A DNA stretch of 64,000 nt from Mycobacterium aquaticum. Lineage in GTDB: Bacteria; Actinomycetota; Actinomycetes; Mycobacteriales; Mycobacteriaceae. The notes beneath the pieces were generated by a model, which saw only the letters and a program-made list of their open reading frames with translations, had not been told where the DNA came from and did no database searches. This document shows positions 17,692 through 25,566 of the stretch, piece by piece; position 1 is the stretch's first letter, and every line of letters begins with the position of its first letter. A program made the position numbers and the translations under genes. The stretch covers positions 1-64,000 of the forward strand of contig NZ_MVHF01000043.1 in NCBI RefSeq assembly GCF_002086485.1. The letters are read 5' to 3'.

Positions 17692-19361
17692 TGCTGGTTA
17701 CCTCGCCGAAAACCCCGACCGAAGATGTCGATGTCGTCATCGTCGGATCGGGCATGGCCGGCGGCGCGCTGGCCAAGCGACTGAGCGACGGTGGTCTGCG
17801 CGTCGTCTGTCTCGAACAGGGACGCCCGCTGCATCCGGCGGAACTGCGGCATTTCTCCGACACGTGGGAGTGGGACAAACAGCGGGAGTGGAACGTCCAC
17901 CCGAATGTGCGCAAGTTGCCGCAGGACTACCCGATCGGCGGTGAGCCGCACAGCATCCGCAACCGCAACGATGTCGGCGGCAGCCTCAACCACTGGTCGG
18001 CCCACTGGCCGCGATTCAAGCCGGTCGACTTCCGGAAGGGCACTGAACACGGCCTGGCTCCCGACTGGCCCATCACCTACGAGGACCTGGAACCGTACTA
18101 CGACATCAACGACCGGGAGATGGGCATCTCGGGCCGGCCGGGCGACCCCGCCTACCCGCCGCGCACCACCCACACCACACCGCCGATACCGCTCGGCACG
18201 TTCGGCCGGACCATGGCACGCGGCTTCGAGAAACTCGGCTGGCATTGGTGGTGGATGGACAACGCCATCATCACCAAGCCTCTGGACGGCCGGTTGCCGT
18301 GCAACCACTGCGGCCAGTGCATTCTGGGCTGCCCGCGGTCATCGATCTCCACTTCTGCAACCGGGTATCTGCCACGGGCCATGGCCAACGGTGCGCAACT
18401 GCGCACGGGATGCCGCGTCGAGCAGATCATCGTCGACGGCGACACCGCACGGGGTGTCATCTACGTCGACATCGAAACGGGCCGACGGTATCGGCAAGAC
18501 GCCAAGGCGGTCATCGTCGCAGGCAACGGGATCGGCACGCCGCGGCTGCTGCTGGTGTCTGCCAACTCCAGCCATCCCGACGGATTGGCCAACAGCAGTG
18601 GACAATTGGGCCGCAACCTGATGTACCACCCGCAAGCCTTCGTCGAAGGGATCTTCGAGGAATCTCTCGACGGCTACAAGGGTGCGCGCGGTGCGCCGCT
18701 GTTCAGCCAACAGTTCTACGAAACCGATCCCAGTAGGGGTTTCGTCAATGGTTTCACCGCGCTGGTGGTCCGCGCCCCGGGAGCAGGCGTTGCCGCCAAC
18801 GGGTATTGGACCCGGGAACCGGTCCCCTGGGGTCCGGACCACCACAAGGAGTTCGCGCGACTCTTCGGCCATCACGCCTGGATCATCGTCATGGCCGAAG
18901 AACTGCCGTCGCCGACCAACCGCGTGACCCTCGATCCCGAGCTCACCGACTCCACCGGCATGCCCGCACCCAAGGTCGAGTACCGGGTTCATCCCAACGA
19001 CCGGAAGCTCGTCGAGTTCGGCATCGCCAGAAGCCGGGAAGCCATGACGGCGGCAGGCGCCTACGACGTCACCGATTCCGGGCTGCTCGATCCACCACCG
19101 GGATATCACCTGCTGGGAACCGCCAGAATGGGCACCGATCCGGCTGATTCGGTGACCAACCGATGGCATCAAGCCTGGGACATCCCCAACCTGTTCATCT
19201 GCGACGGCAGCTCGATGCCCACCAGTGCAGGCGTCAATCCCACCCCCACCATAGGTGCCATGGCGGTCCGGCTCGCTGACTTCCTGGTGCGGGAAGGCAA
19301 CAGCCTTCTCGGCAGCGACAGACCCCGATTGGCCGACGACAGAATGGAATCCGTTCGATGA
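17688..19361 (+). CDS. GMC-family FAD dehydrogenase with Cys cluster motif
   Basis: A 557-residue GMC oxidoreductase, catalytic subunit of an FAD dehydrogenase. The N-terminal FAD fold is VVIVGSGMAGGALAKRL, GGSLNHWSAHW is the FAD-contact region, and the C-terminal part carries YHLLGTARMG and GVNPTPTIGAMA, typical of gluconate/glucose dehydrogenase alpha subunits. Around residues 206-216 is CNHCGQCILGC, a CxxCxxCxxxC pattern that suggests an iron-sulfur cluster, as in FAD-glucose and fructose dehydrogenases. It would pass electrons to a respiratory acceptor while oxidising a hydroxyl group. It is translationally coupled on both sides (ATGA overlaps) to the small subunit and the aldehyde dehydrogenase. 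Confidence 0.85.
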   Translation: MMLVTSPKTPTEDVDVVIVGSGMAGGALAKRLSDGGLRVVCLEQGRPLHPAELRHFSDTWEWDKQREWNVHPNVRKLPQDYPIGGEPHSIRNRNDVGGSLNHWSAHWPRFKPVDFRKGTEHGLAPDWPITYEDLEPYYDINDREMGISGRPGDPAYPPRTTHTTPPIPLGTFGRTMARGFEKLGWHWWWMDNAIITKPLDGRLPCNHCGQCILGCPRSSISTSATGYLPRAMANGAQLRTGCRVEQIIVDGDTARGVIYVDIETGRRYRQDAKAVIVAGNGIGTPRLLLVSANSSHPDGLANSSGQLGRNLMYHPQAFVEGIFEESLDGYKGARGAPLFSQQFYETDPSRGFVNGFTALVVRAPGAGVAANGYWTREPVPWGPDHHKEFARLFGHHAWIIVMAEELPSPTNRVTLDPELTDSTGMPAPKVEYRVHPNDRKLVEFGIARSREAMTAAGAYDVTDSGLLDPPPGYHLLGTARMGTDPADSVTNRWHQAWDIPNLFICDGSSMPTSAGVNPTPTIGAMAVRLADFLVREGNSLLGSDRPRLADDRMESVR

Positions 19362-20860
19362 CAACACTCTCCACCGAACCGACCGTCGAGACGCTCAAGA
19401 TGCTGATCGGAGGTCGGTGGGTCGACGCGCAGGACGGGCGCCGCGCGGACAGCATCAATCCGTTCACCGGAAAGGTCTGGGCCACTGCGCCTTTCGCCGG
19501 AAACGAGGACGTCGACGCCGCGGTCCGCGCGGCCAGATCGGCATTCGCCGGGCCGTGGGGAGCCATGACCGGCGCCGAACGGGTCAAGCTCATGCTGCGG
19601 TTCGCCGATCTGCTCGAGACGCGCGCCGAAGAGCTGGCGGTCACCGAATCCACCGACAACGGCAAGCTGATTCGTGAGATGGGCGCTCAGATGAGGGCCT
19701 TGCCGGGTTACTACCGGTATTTCGCCGGCTACGCCGACAAGATCCACGGCGAGACCATCCCGACCGAGAAGCCCAACTTCTTCACCTACACGACGCGTGA
19801 GCCGCTCGGCGTCGTCGGCGCGATCCTGCCGTGGAACTCGCCGCTGCTGCTGCTCACCTGGAAGCTCGCCCCCGCGCTGGCGGCGGGCTGCACGGTGGTC
19901 GCCAAAGCGGCCGACCAGACTCCCGCATCGGTCCTGAGATTCGGTGCGCTGTTCGAAGAGGCCGGTTTCCCACCGGGTGTGTTCAATGTGGTCACGGGCG
20001 ACGGCCCGACCACCGGCGCCGCGCTCGTCAGCAACCCGGGCGTCGACCGGATCTGTTTCACGGGTTCGAACGCCACCGGAATCCAGGTGATGAAGAACGC
20101 GGCCGACAACATCACCAGGGTGACGTTGGAGCTGGGCGGAAAGTCACCCAACATCGTGTTCGCGGATGCCGACCTCGATGCGGTCACCAACGGTGTGCTG
20201 GCCGGCATCTTCGCCGCCACGGGCCAAACCTGCGTCGCGGGGTCGCGGCTGCTCGTGCAACGTGAGATCTACGATCAGCTGGCAGAACGACTCATTCAGC
20301 GCGCCAAGGACATTCGGCTGGGCGATCCGCTCGATCCCGCCAGCGAGATGGGTCCGGTGGCGTTCCAGGCCCAGTTGGACAAGATCCTGGAGTACATCCG
20401 GATCGGACAGGCCGAGGGTGCGGTGCTCGCCACCGGGGGCGACCGTCCGACGGCGCCGGAACTGGGCAATGGGCTGTTCGTCAGCCCGACGATCTTCACC
20501 GGAGTGGACAACGCCATGAGGATCGCCCAGGAGGAGATCTTCGGCCCGGTGCTGTGCATGATCCCCTTCGAGACCGAAGAGGACGCAGTGAAGATCGCGA
20601 ATGCCACGCCGTTCGGCCTGGGCGCCGGAGTGTGGACCCTCAATGTGCAGCGCGCGCACCGTATGGCTCGTGCGCTGCGGGCGGGCACCGTGTGGGTGAA
20701 TGCCTATCGCACGCTGTCGTGGGCGGCACCGTTCGGAGGGTTCAAAGGCAGTGGCATCGGCCGTGAACTGGGCCTGGAATCCCTGCATGAATTCACCGAG
20801 ACGAAGTCGGTGTGGATCGAGACGTCAGGCGCTTCCCAGGATCCGTTCCGAATGGGGTGA
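19358..20860 (+). CDS. aldehyde dehydrogenase of the GMC cluster
   Basis: A 500-residue NAD(P)-dependent ALDH. Seen: LPWNSPLLLLTWK in the cofactor region, TLELGGKSPNIVFADADLD with the catalytic Glu, ATGQTCVAGSRLL with the catalytic Cys, and EEIFGPVLC. It overlaps the GMC dehydrogenase gene by 4 bases, so the pair probably carries out consecutive steps, alcohol to aldehyde to acid. It is the last gene of the operon; its end lies 5 bp from the end of the convergent phosphotriesterase-like gene with no room for a terminator. Two other ALDHs in the window (453-1937 and 61642-63006) belong to other clusters. Confidence 0.88.
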   Translation: MTTLSTEPTVETLKMLIGGRWVDAQDGRRADSINPFTGKVWATAPFAGNEDVDAAVRAARSAFAGPWGAMTGAERVKLMLRFADLLETRAEELAVTESTDNGKLIREMGAQMRALPGYYRYFAGYADKIHGETIPTEKPNFFTYTTREPLGVVGAILPWNSPLLLLTWKLAPALAAGCTVVAKAADQTPASVLRFGALFEEAGFPPGVFNVVTGDGPTTGAALVSNPGVDRICFTGSNATGIQVMKNAADNITRVTLELGGKSPNIVFADADLDAVTNGVLAGIFAATGQTCVAGSRLLVQREIYDQLAERLIQRAKDIRLGDPLDPASEMGPVAFQAQLDKILEYIRIGQAEGAVLATGGDRPTAPELGNGLFVSPTIFTGVDNAMRIAQEEIFGPVLCMIPFETEEDAVKIANATPFGLGAGVWTLNVQRAHRMARALRAGTVWVNAYRTLSWAAPFGGFKGSGIGRELGLESLHEFTETKSVWIETSGASQDPFRMG

Positions 20861-20865
20861 GGTGA

Positions 20866-21843
20866 TCAGTACCCGCCCTGGCGATCGAAGATCCTGCGCG
20901 GGTTGTCCACGAGCATCGTGGTGATCTGCGCATCGGTGACCCCGCGCTCGCGCAGCGCGGGCAGAACATCGTTGTGGATGTGCAGGTATCCGGTGTTGGG
21001 CAGGACCGTGGTGGTGAGCTCGTCGGGCAGTGCGTCGAAATAGCACCAGGTGTCGTGCGAGAGCACCATGCGGTCGGCGTGGCCACGCTCGCACATGGTC
21101 GCGACGGTCGCCACCCGGTCCTCGAACGGTAGGTAGACGTCGACGCCGAACCGGTCCATGCCGATGTAGGAGCCGTTGGCGATCAGCTCCTCGAGATAGC
21201 CGATGTCGGTGGTGTCGCCGGAGTGGCCGATGACCACCCGCGACAGGTCGACGCCTTCCTCGGCGAAGATGCGCTGCTGTTCGAGACCGCGGCGGGTGGC
21301 GGCATGGGTGTGGGTGGAGATGGGCACGCCGGTCTCCCTGTGGGCCTGTGCGACGGCCCGCAGCACTCGCTCGACACCGGGGGTGACGCCGGGTTCGTCG
21401 GTGGCGCACTTGAGGATTGCGGCTCTGATCCCGGTGTCGGCGACGCCCTTCTCGATGTCGTGGACGAACATCTCGACCATCGGGTCCGGGCCGGCCAACG
21501 CCGTGCCCGGCCCGCGGAACCAGAACGCCATCGGGATGTCGTTGTAGGTGTACAGACCGGTGGCGACGACGATGTTGAGATCGGTGGCCGCCGCGATCCG
21601 CGCGATGCGGGGCAGATAGCGTCCGAGCCCGACGACGGTGAGGTCGACGATGGTGTCCACACCACGGGCTTTGAGCTCGTTGAGTCGCGCGATGGCGTCG
21701 GCTTCCCGACGCGTCTCGTCGCCCCAGCTGTCCGGGTAGTTCGCGGTGAGCTCGCTGGTCATGATGAAGACGTGCTCGTGCATGAGCGTGGCGCCGAGTT
21801 CGGCTGTATCGATGGGACCATGTGCGGTGTTCACTGTCGGCAC
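20866..21843 (-). CDS. php: phosphotriesterase-family metal hydrolase (Rv0230c-like)
   Basis: A 325-residue TIM-barrel hydrolase of the PTE/lactonase family. The first metal-ligand pair is in LMHEHVFIM (HxH), the bridging-Lys region is IRAAILKCATDEPGV, the later His ligands are in STHTHA and VIGHSGD, and the final Asp is in VLSHDTW. Relatives are lactonases with side activity on phosphotriesters; the natural substrate here is unknown. The start is GTG 21843. It returns to the M. tuberculosis-like backbone (php, Rv0230c) after the catabolic insertion. Confidence 0.87.
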   Translation of the reverse strand: MPTVNTAHGPIDTAELGATLMHEHVFIMTSELTANYPDSWGDETRREADAIARLNELKARGVDTIVDLTVVGLGRYLPRIARIAAATDLNIVVATGLYTYNDIPMAFWFRGPGTALAGPDPMVEMFVHDIEKGVADTGIRAAILKCATDEPGVTPGVERVLRAVAQAHRETGVPISTHTHAATRRGLEQQRIFAEEGVDLSRVVIGHSGDTTDIGYLEELIANGSYIGMDRFGVDVYLPFEDRVATVATMCERGHADRMVLSHDTWCYFDALPDELTTTVLPNTGYLHIHNDVLPALRERGVTDAQITTMLVDNPRRIFDRQGGY

Positions 21844-21947
21844 GGCTCCGATGCTAGGCCCGAAAAGCGTTGCGCGAGCGTGAATCCTCTGCGGGAATTC
21901 GGCGAATTCGTCGCAGAGACTTCACATTCGGTGCCGGATCGGCCGGT

Positions 21948-22271
21948 TCACCTGTGGGTCGCCGCTTCGACCGCGGCGATGGCCTCGGGGGTGACCGGGT
22001 CGAGGATGTCGTCGAAATCGTGGTGCTGCTTGACGTACTTGGCCACGTACGGGCACACCGGGACGATGCGCTTGCCCGCCGCGCGGGCATCGGTCAACGC
22101 CGCGGACACCAGTTCGCCGGCCAAACCCTGGCCGCCGAACTTGTCGTCGATCTCGGTGTGGTAGAAGATGCGCTGGTCGCCCGAGTCGACGTACGCCTCC
22201 AGGCCGGCATGCTCGCCGTCGACGGTGATCTCGTAGTGGTGCGCTGCGGGAATGTTGCGAACTTCAGCCAT
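21948..22271 (-). CDS. small GNAT-like acetyltransferase
   Basis: A 107-residue single-domain protein of the compact GNAT group (COG2388 type). Seen: EITVDGEHAGLEAYV followed by FYHTEIDDKFGGQGLAGELV, the acetyl-CoA-binding beta4 and pyrophosphate loop (Q/RxxGxG/A equivalent), and VPVCPYVAKYVKQH. The cellular target is unknown. ATG 22271 is chosen over an upstream in-frame start at 22301, which would reach into the divergent MFS promoter. Only 40 bp separate the two divergent genes. Confidence 0.8.
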   Translation of the reverse strand: MAEVRNIPAAHHYEITVDGEHAGLEAYVDSGDQRIFYHTEIDDKFGGQGLAGELVSAALTDARAAGKRIVPVCPYVAKYVKQHHDFDDILDPVTPEAIAAVEAATHR

Positions 22272-22311
22272 GTCTTCACTATGCCGCAGCGACGCTGGCA
22301 CGATCGGGTAG

Positions 22312-23898
22312 ATGGCCGTGCCAGCAACGTCGACGTGGGCGCCGCTGGCGTCGCCGATCTACCGGGCGCTGTGGATCGCGCAGTTCGTCTCCAATCTGGG
22401 CACGTGGATGCAGACTGTGGGTGCCCAGTGGATGCTGGTCGGGGATCCGCGGGCGCCGGTGCTGGTGCCGTTGGTGCAGACCGCGACGACGCTGCCGGTG
22501 ATGCTGCTCGCCCTGCCGTCGGGTGTACTCGCCGATCTGGTGGACCGGCGCCGGTTGCTGGTCGCCACTCAGGGGGCGATGGCGGCCGGGGTGGCCGCGC
22601 TCGCGACACTGACCGGCGCCGGGCTGGCCACCCCGACCGTGTTGCTCACCCTGCTGTTCCTGATCGGTTGCGGGCAGGCGTTGACTGCCCCGGCGTGGCA
22701 GGCGATCCAGCCGGACCTCGTTCCTAGAGAACAGATTCCGGCCGCCGCCGCACTGGGCAGCATGAGCATGAACGGGGCACGGGCCATCGGCCCGGCCGTC
22801 GCGGGCGCACTGGTGTCCCTGTCCGGCCCGACGTTGGTGTTTGCGCTCAACGCGGTCTCGTTCGTCGGCATCGTGGTGGTGTTGCTGCTCTGGCGCCGCC
22901 CCGCCGCCGAGCGGTTGTTGCCCGCCGAACGACCATTGGCCGCGTTGAACGCAGGCGGTCGGTTCATCCGCAGCTCACCGATCATCCGGCGGATCCTGCT
23001 GCGCGCGGTGTTGTTCATCGCGCCGGGCAGTGCGCTCTGGGGTCTGCTCGCCGTCGTCGCCCAGCGTCAACTCGGCTTGTCGTCATCGGGGTACGGTCTG
23101 TTGCTCGGCGCACTGGGTGTGGGAGCGGTGCTCGGCGCCTTCGTGCTGGGCCGGCTGCAGTCGACCTTCGGCCTGAACAAGCTGCTGATCGTCGCGGCGC
23201 TCGGATTCGCCGGGGCCACCACGGTTTTGGCACTGGTCCACAACTTCGGTGCCGTGCTGGCCGCTCTCGTCATTGGCGGCACGTCCTGGCTGCTGGCGTT
23301 GTCGACGCTGAACGCCTCGATGCAGTTGAGCCTGCCCGCATGGGTGCGTGCGCGTGGGCTGTCGGTGTACCAGCTGACCTTCATGGGCGGTCAGGCCATC
23401 GGCTCGCTGGTGTGGGGTCTGGTCGCGGGCGTCACCAGCAGCGTCACCGCACTGTTGATCAGTGCGGGGTTGCTGGTGTTCTGCGCGGTGTCGGCCTGGT
23501 GGTGGCCACTGCACGCGCGCACCGGCGATCTCGACCTGACTCCGTCGGCGCACTGGCCGGAGCCGGCCCTGGTGTTCGAACCGGAACCGCCCGACGGGCC
23601 CGTGCTGGTGCTCATCTACTACCGGGTCGAACCAGACGACGAGACCGGGGTTTTCGCCGCGATGGCGGTGCTCGGCCGGTCGCGGCAGCGCACCGGGGCA
23701 GCGCAATGGCAGGTGTTCCGCAGCGGCGAGGAGCACAGCACCTTCGTCGAGGCGTTCGTGGTGCGGTCGTGGGATGAGCATCTGCGTCAGCACCGCACCC
23801 GTCAGACCGGGCAGGATCTGGTCATCGAGCAGGCCGTCGCGCGCTGGGTGCAGGGCGAGCCGGTGTCGCAGCATTTGATCGCCGTGAAGACGTCTTGA
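22312..23898 (+). CDS. MFS_3-type exporter with C-terminal cytosolic domain
   Basis: A 528-residue major facilitator of the MFS_3 (EntS-like exporter) type, with about 12 helices over residues 15-400. The loop 2-3 region is GVLADLVDRRRLL. After the last helix comes a soluble domain of about 110 residues (VLVLIYYRVEPDDE to HLIAVKTS) resembling an alpha/beta antibiotic-monooxygenase-like fold, which is normal for this family. The exported compound is unknown. It does not belong to the Rv0223c-Rv0243 order and is probably a lineage-specific gene. It ends just before the TetR promoter. Confidence 0.85.
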   Translation: MAVPATSTWAPLASPIYRALWIAQFVSNLGTWMQTVGAQWMLVGDPRAPVLVPLVQTATTLPVMLLALPSGVLADLVDRRRLLVATQGAMAAGVAALATLTGAGLATPTVLLTLLFLIGCGQALTAPAWQAIQPDLVPREQIPAAAALGSMSMNGARAIGPAVAGALVSLSGPTLVFALNAVSFVGIVVVLLLWRRPAAERLLPAERPLAALNAGGRFIRSSPIIRRILLRAVLFIAPGSALWGLLAVVAQRQLGLSSSGYGLLLGALGVGAVLGAFVLGRLQSTFGLNKLLIVAALGFAGATTVLALVHNFGAVLAALVIGGTSWLLALSTLNASMQLSLPAWVRARGLSVYQLTFMGGQAIGSLVWGLVAGVTSSVTALLISAGLLVFCAVSAWWWPLHARTGDLDLTPSAHWPEPALVFEPEPPDGPVLVLIYYRVEPDDETGVFAAMAVLGRSRQRTGAAQWQVFRSGEEHSTFVEAFVVRSWDEHLRQHRTRQTGQDLVIEQAVARWVQGEPVSQHLIAVKTS

Positions 23899-23922
23899 CT
23901 GTGAGGGGCATCACAGTAATAT
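23895..23922 (+). promoter_or_regulatory. promoter of the TetR-R2lox operon
   Basis: TTGACT (-35, 23895-23900) and TAATAT (-10, 23917-23922) are separated by 16 bp, an unusually complete SigA-like promoter for a mycobacterium. Transcription should begin near 23929. Both a CRP-like palindrome and a second palindrome overlap it. Confidence 0.7.
23900..23915. promoter_or_regulatory. CRP-type palindrome TGTGA-N6-TCACA
   Basis: TGTGAGGGGCATCACA is a perfect match to the cAMP receptor protein consensus used by mycobacterial CRP homologs; symmetry extends one base further on each side. It lies between the -35 and -10 boxes, a position expected to repress. Confidence 0.6.
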
Positions 23923-23935
23923 GACCAGTGGTCAT
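23921..23935. promoter_or_regulatory. 15-bp perfect palindrome, candidate TetR operator
   Basis: ATGACCA-G-TGGTCAT overlaps the end of the -10 box and the expected transcription start, 17 bp before the TetR start codon. Size and position suit autoregulation by the TetR protein that follows. Confidence 0.65.
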
Positions 23936-23952
23936 CAAGCCTTGGAGGGTAG

Positions 23953-24618
23953 ATGCCAACGGTCACCTGGGCCCGCGTGGATCCCGCTCGTCGAGCGGCG
24001 GTGATCGCGGCCGCCGAAGCGGAATTCGGTGCCCACGGCTATTCGCGGGGCAGTCTCAATGTCATCGCGCGGCGAGCCGGTGTCGCGAAAGGCAGCCTGT
24101 TCCAATACTTTGCCGACAAGCGCGACCTGTATGCGTTCATCGCCGATGTCGCCAGCCAACGTGTGCGGTCCCATATGGAAGGCCGCATACGCGAGCTCGA
24201 CCCCAGTCGCCCGTTCTTCGAATTCCTCCCGGACCTGCTCGACGACTGGGTCGCCTACTTCGCCGATCACCCCAGGGAACGTGCGCTGCACGCCGCCGCC
24301 AGCTTCGAGGTCGACGCCGACGCCCGGGTCAGCGTGCGCGCCGTGGTTCACCGTCATTACCTCGACGTACTGCGACCCCTCGTGCACGACGCGCGGACCC
24401 GCGGTGACCTGCGAGCCGACTGCGATGTCGACGCCCTGCTGTCGCTGATGCTGATGATCTTCCCGCACCTGGCGCTCGCGCCGTACGTGCGTGGAATGGA
24501 CCCCGTCCTGGGCTTGGATGAGCCCAGTCCCGAGCAGCCGGCGTTGGCCGTGCGAAGACTCGTCGCGGTGTTGGCGGCCGCGTTCTCGCCGACACCCCAA
24601 GCAGCCCACCAGATCTGA
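23953..24618 (+). CDS. TetR-family regulator (Rv0232-like)
   Basis: A 221-residue TetR/AcrR regulator. The N-terminal HTH is seen in IAAAEAEFGAHGYSRGSLN, then VIARRAGVAKGSLFQYFADK with the typical recognition helix. The remainder is the helical ligand domain. The ATG follows GGAGGG. It lies 9 bp upstream of the R2lox gene with that gene's ribosome site in between, so both form one operon. The palindrome at 23921-23935 is its probable operator. The neighbour fadE4, which precedes the TetR gene in M. tuberculosis, is absent here. Confidence 0.88.
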   Translation: MPTVTWARVDPARRAAVIAAAEAEFGAHGYSRGSLNVIARRAGVAKGSLFQYFADKRDLYAFIADVASQRVRSHMEGRIRELDPSRPFFEFLPDLLDDWVAYFADHPRERALHAAASFEVDADARVSVRAVVHRHYLDVLRPLVHDARTRGDLRADCDVDALLSLMLMIFPHLALAPYVRGMDPVLGLDEPSPEQPALAVRRLVAVLAAAFSPTPQAAHQI

Positions 24619-24627
24619 GGAGGTCAG

Positions 24628-25566
24628 ATGTCACACACACATTTCGGCTCGTTGAGCAAGGGTGGTCTCAACTGGGACAGCGTGCCGTTGCGGTTGTTCT
24701 CCGGGGGCAATGCGAAGTTCTGGAATCCGGCCGATATCGACTTCTCCCGGGACCGGACCGACTGGGAGGCGCTCACGGAACGAGAGCGAGAATATGCCAC
24801 GCGGTTGTGCGCCGAGTTCATCGCAGGCGAGGAAGCGGTCACCAAGGACATCCAGCCGTTCATGAGCGCCATGCGGGCCGAGGGCCGGCTCGGCGACGAA
24901 ATGTACTTGACGCAGTTCGCCTTTGAGGAAGCCAAGCACACCCAGGTGTTCCGCATGTGGCTGGACGCCGTCGGGGTCACCGAAGACCTGCACAAGTATT
25001 TCGACGACGTACCGGCGTATCGCGAGATCTTCTATGAAGAGCTTCCGGCGTCGCTCGAAGCTCTGTACACCGATCCGTCGCCCGCGGCCCAGGTGCGGGC
25101 CTCGGTGACCTACAACCACATCGTCGAAGGCATGTTGGCGCTCACGGGATACTATGCGTGGCACAAGATTTGCGTCGACCGCGGCATCCTGCCGGGCATG
25201 CAGGAGCTGGTCCGGCGCATCGGCGACGACGAACGCAGGCACATGGCGTGGGGTACGTTCACGTGCCGCAGGCACGTCGCCGCCGACGACGCCAACTGGG
25301 CGGTGTTCGAAGCCAGGATGAACGAATTGATCCCGCTCGCACTGCGTCTCACCGAGGAGGGCTTCGCCCTCTACGCGCCCGACATCCCCTTCGGCCTGGT
25401 CGAGGACGAGTTCCTGCAGTACTCCACCGACAAGGGCATGCGCCGTTTCGGCACGATCAGCAGCGCGCGCGGACGCCCGCTCGAGGAGATCGATCTCGAC
25501 TATTCACCGCTGACGTTGGAGGACACCTTCGCCGACGAGGATGCCGCGGCGCTCACGTCGGCCTGA
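24628..25566 (+). CDS. R2-like ligand-binding oxidase, Mn/Fe (Rv0233-like)
   Basis: A 312-residue member of the R2lox group, related to ribonucleotide reductase R2 but binding a long-chain ligand at a Mn/Fe centre. Counting from the ATG, every ligand of the M. tuberculosis protein is at the same number: Glu68, Glu101, His104, Glu167, Glu202, His205, and the Val71-Tyr162 pair that forms the ether cross-link. The physiological substrate is unknown. GGAGGTCAG precedes the start. The gene is in an operon with the TetR regulator. Its 3' end overlaps the convergent aftD coding region by 67 bp. Confidence 0.95.
   Translation: MSHTHFGSLSKGGLNWDSVPLRLFSGGNAKFWNPADIDFSRDRTDWEALTEREREYATRLCAEFIAGEEAVTKDIQPFMSAMRAEGRLGDEMYLTQFAFEEAKHTQVFRMWLDAVGVTEDLHKYFDDVPAYREIFYEELPASLEALYTDPSPAAQVRASVTYNHIVEGMLALTGYYAWHKICVDRGILPGMQELVRRIGDDERRHMAWGTFTCRRHVAADDANWAVFEARMNELIPLALRLTEEGFALYAPDIPFGLVEDEFLQYSTDKGMRRFGTISSARGRPLEEIDLDYSPLTLEDTFADEDAAALTSA

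Noticed and set aside
22312..23898. C-terminal soluble domain of the MFS exporter considered as a novel fusion
   Set aside because: This length and extra domain are usual for the MFS_3 exporter family.
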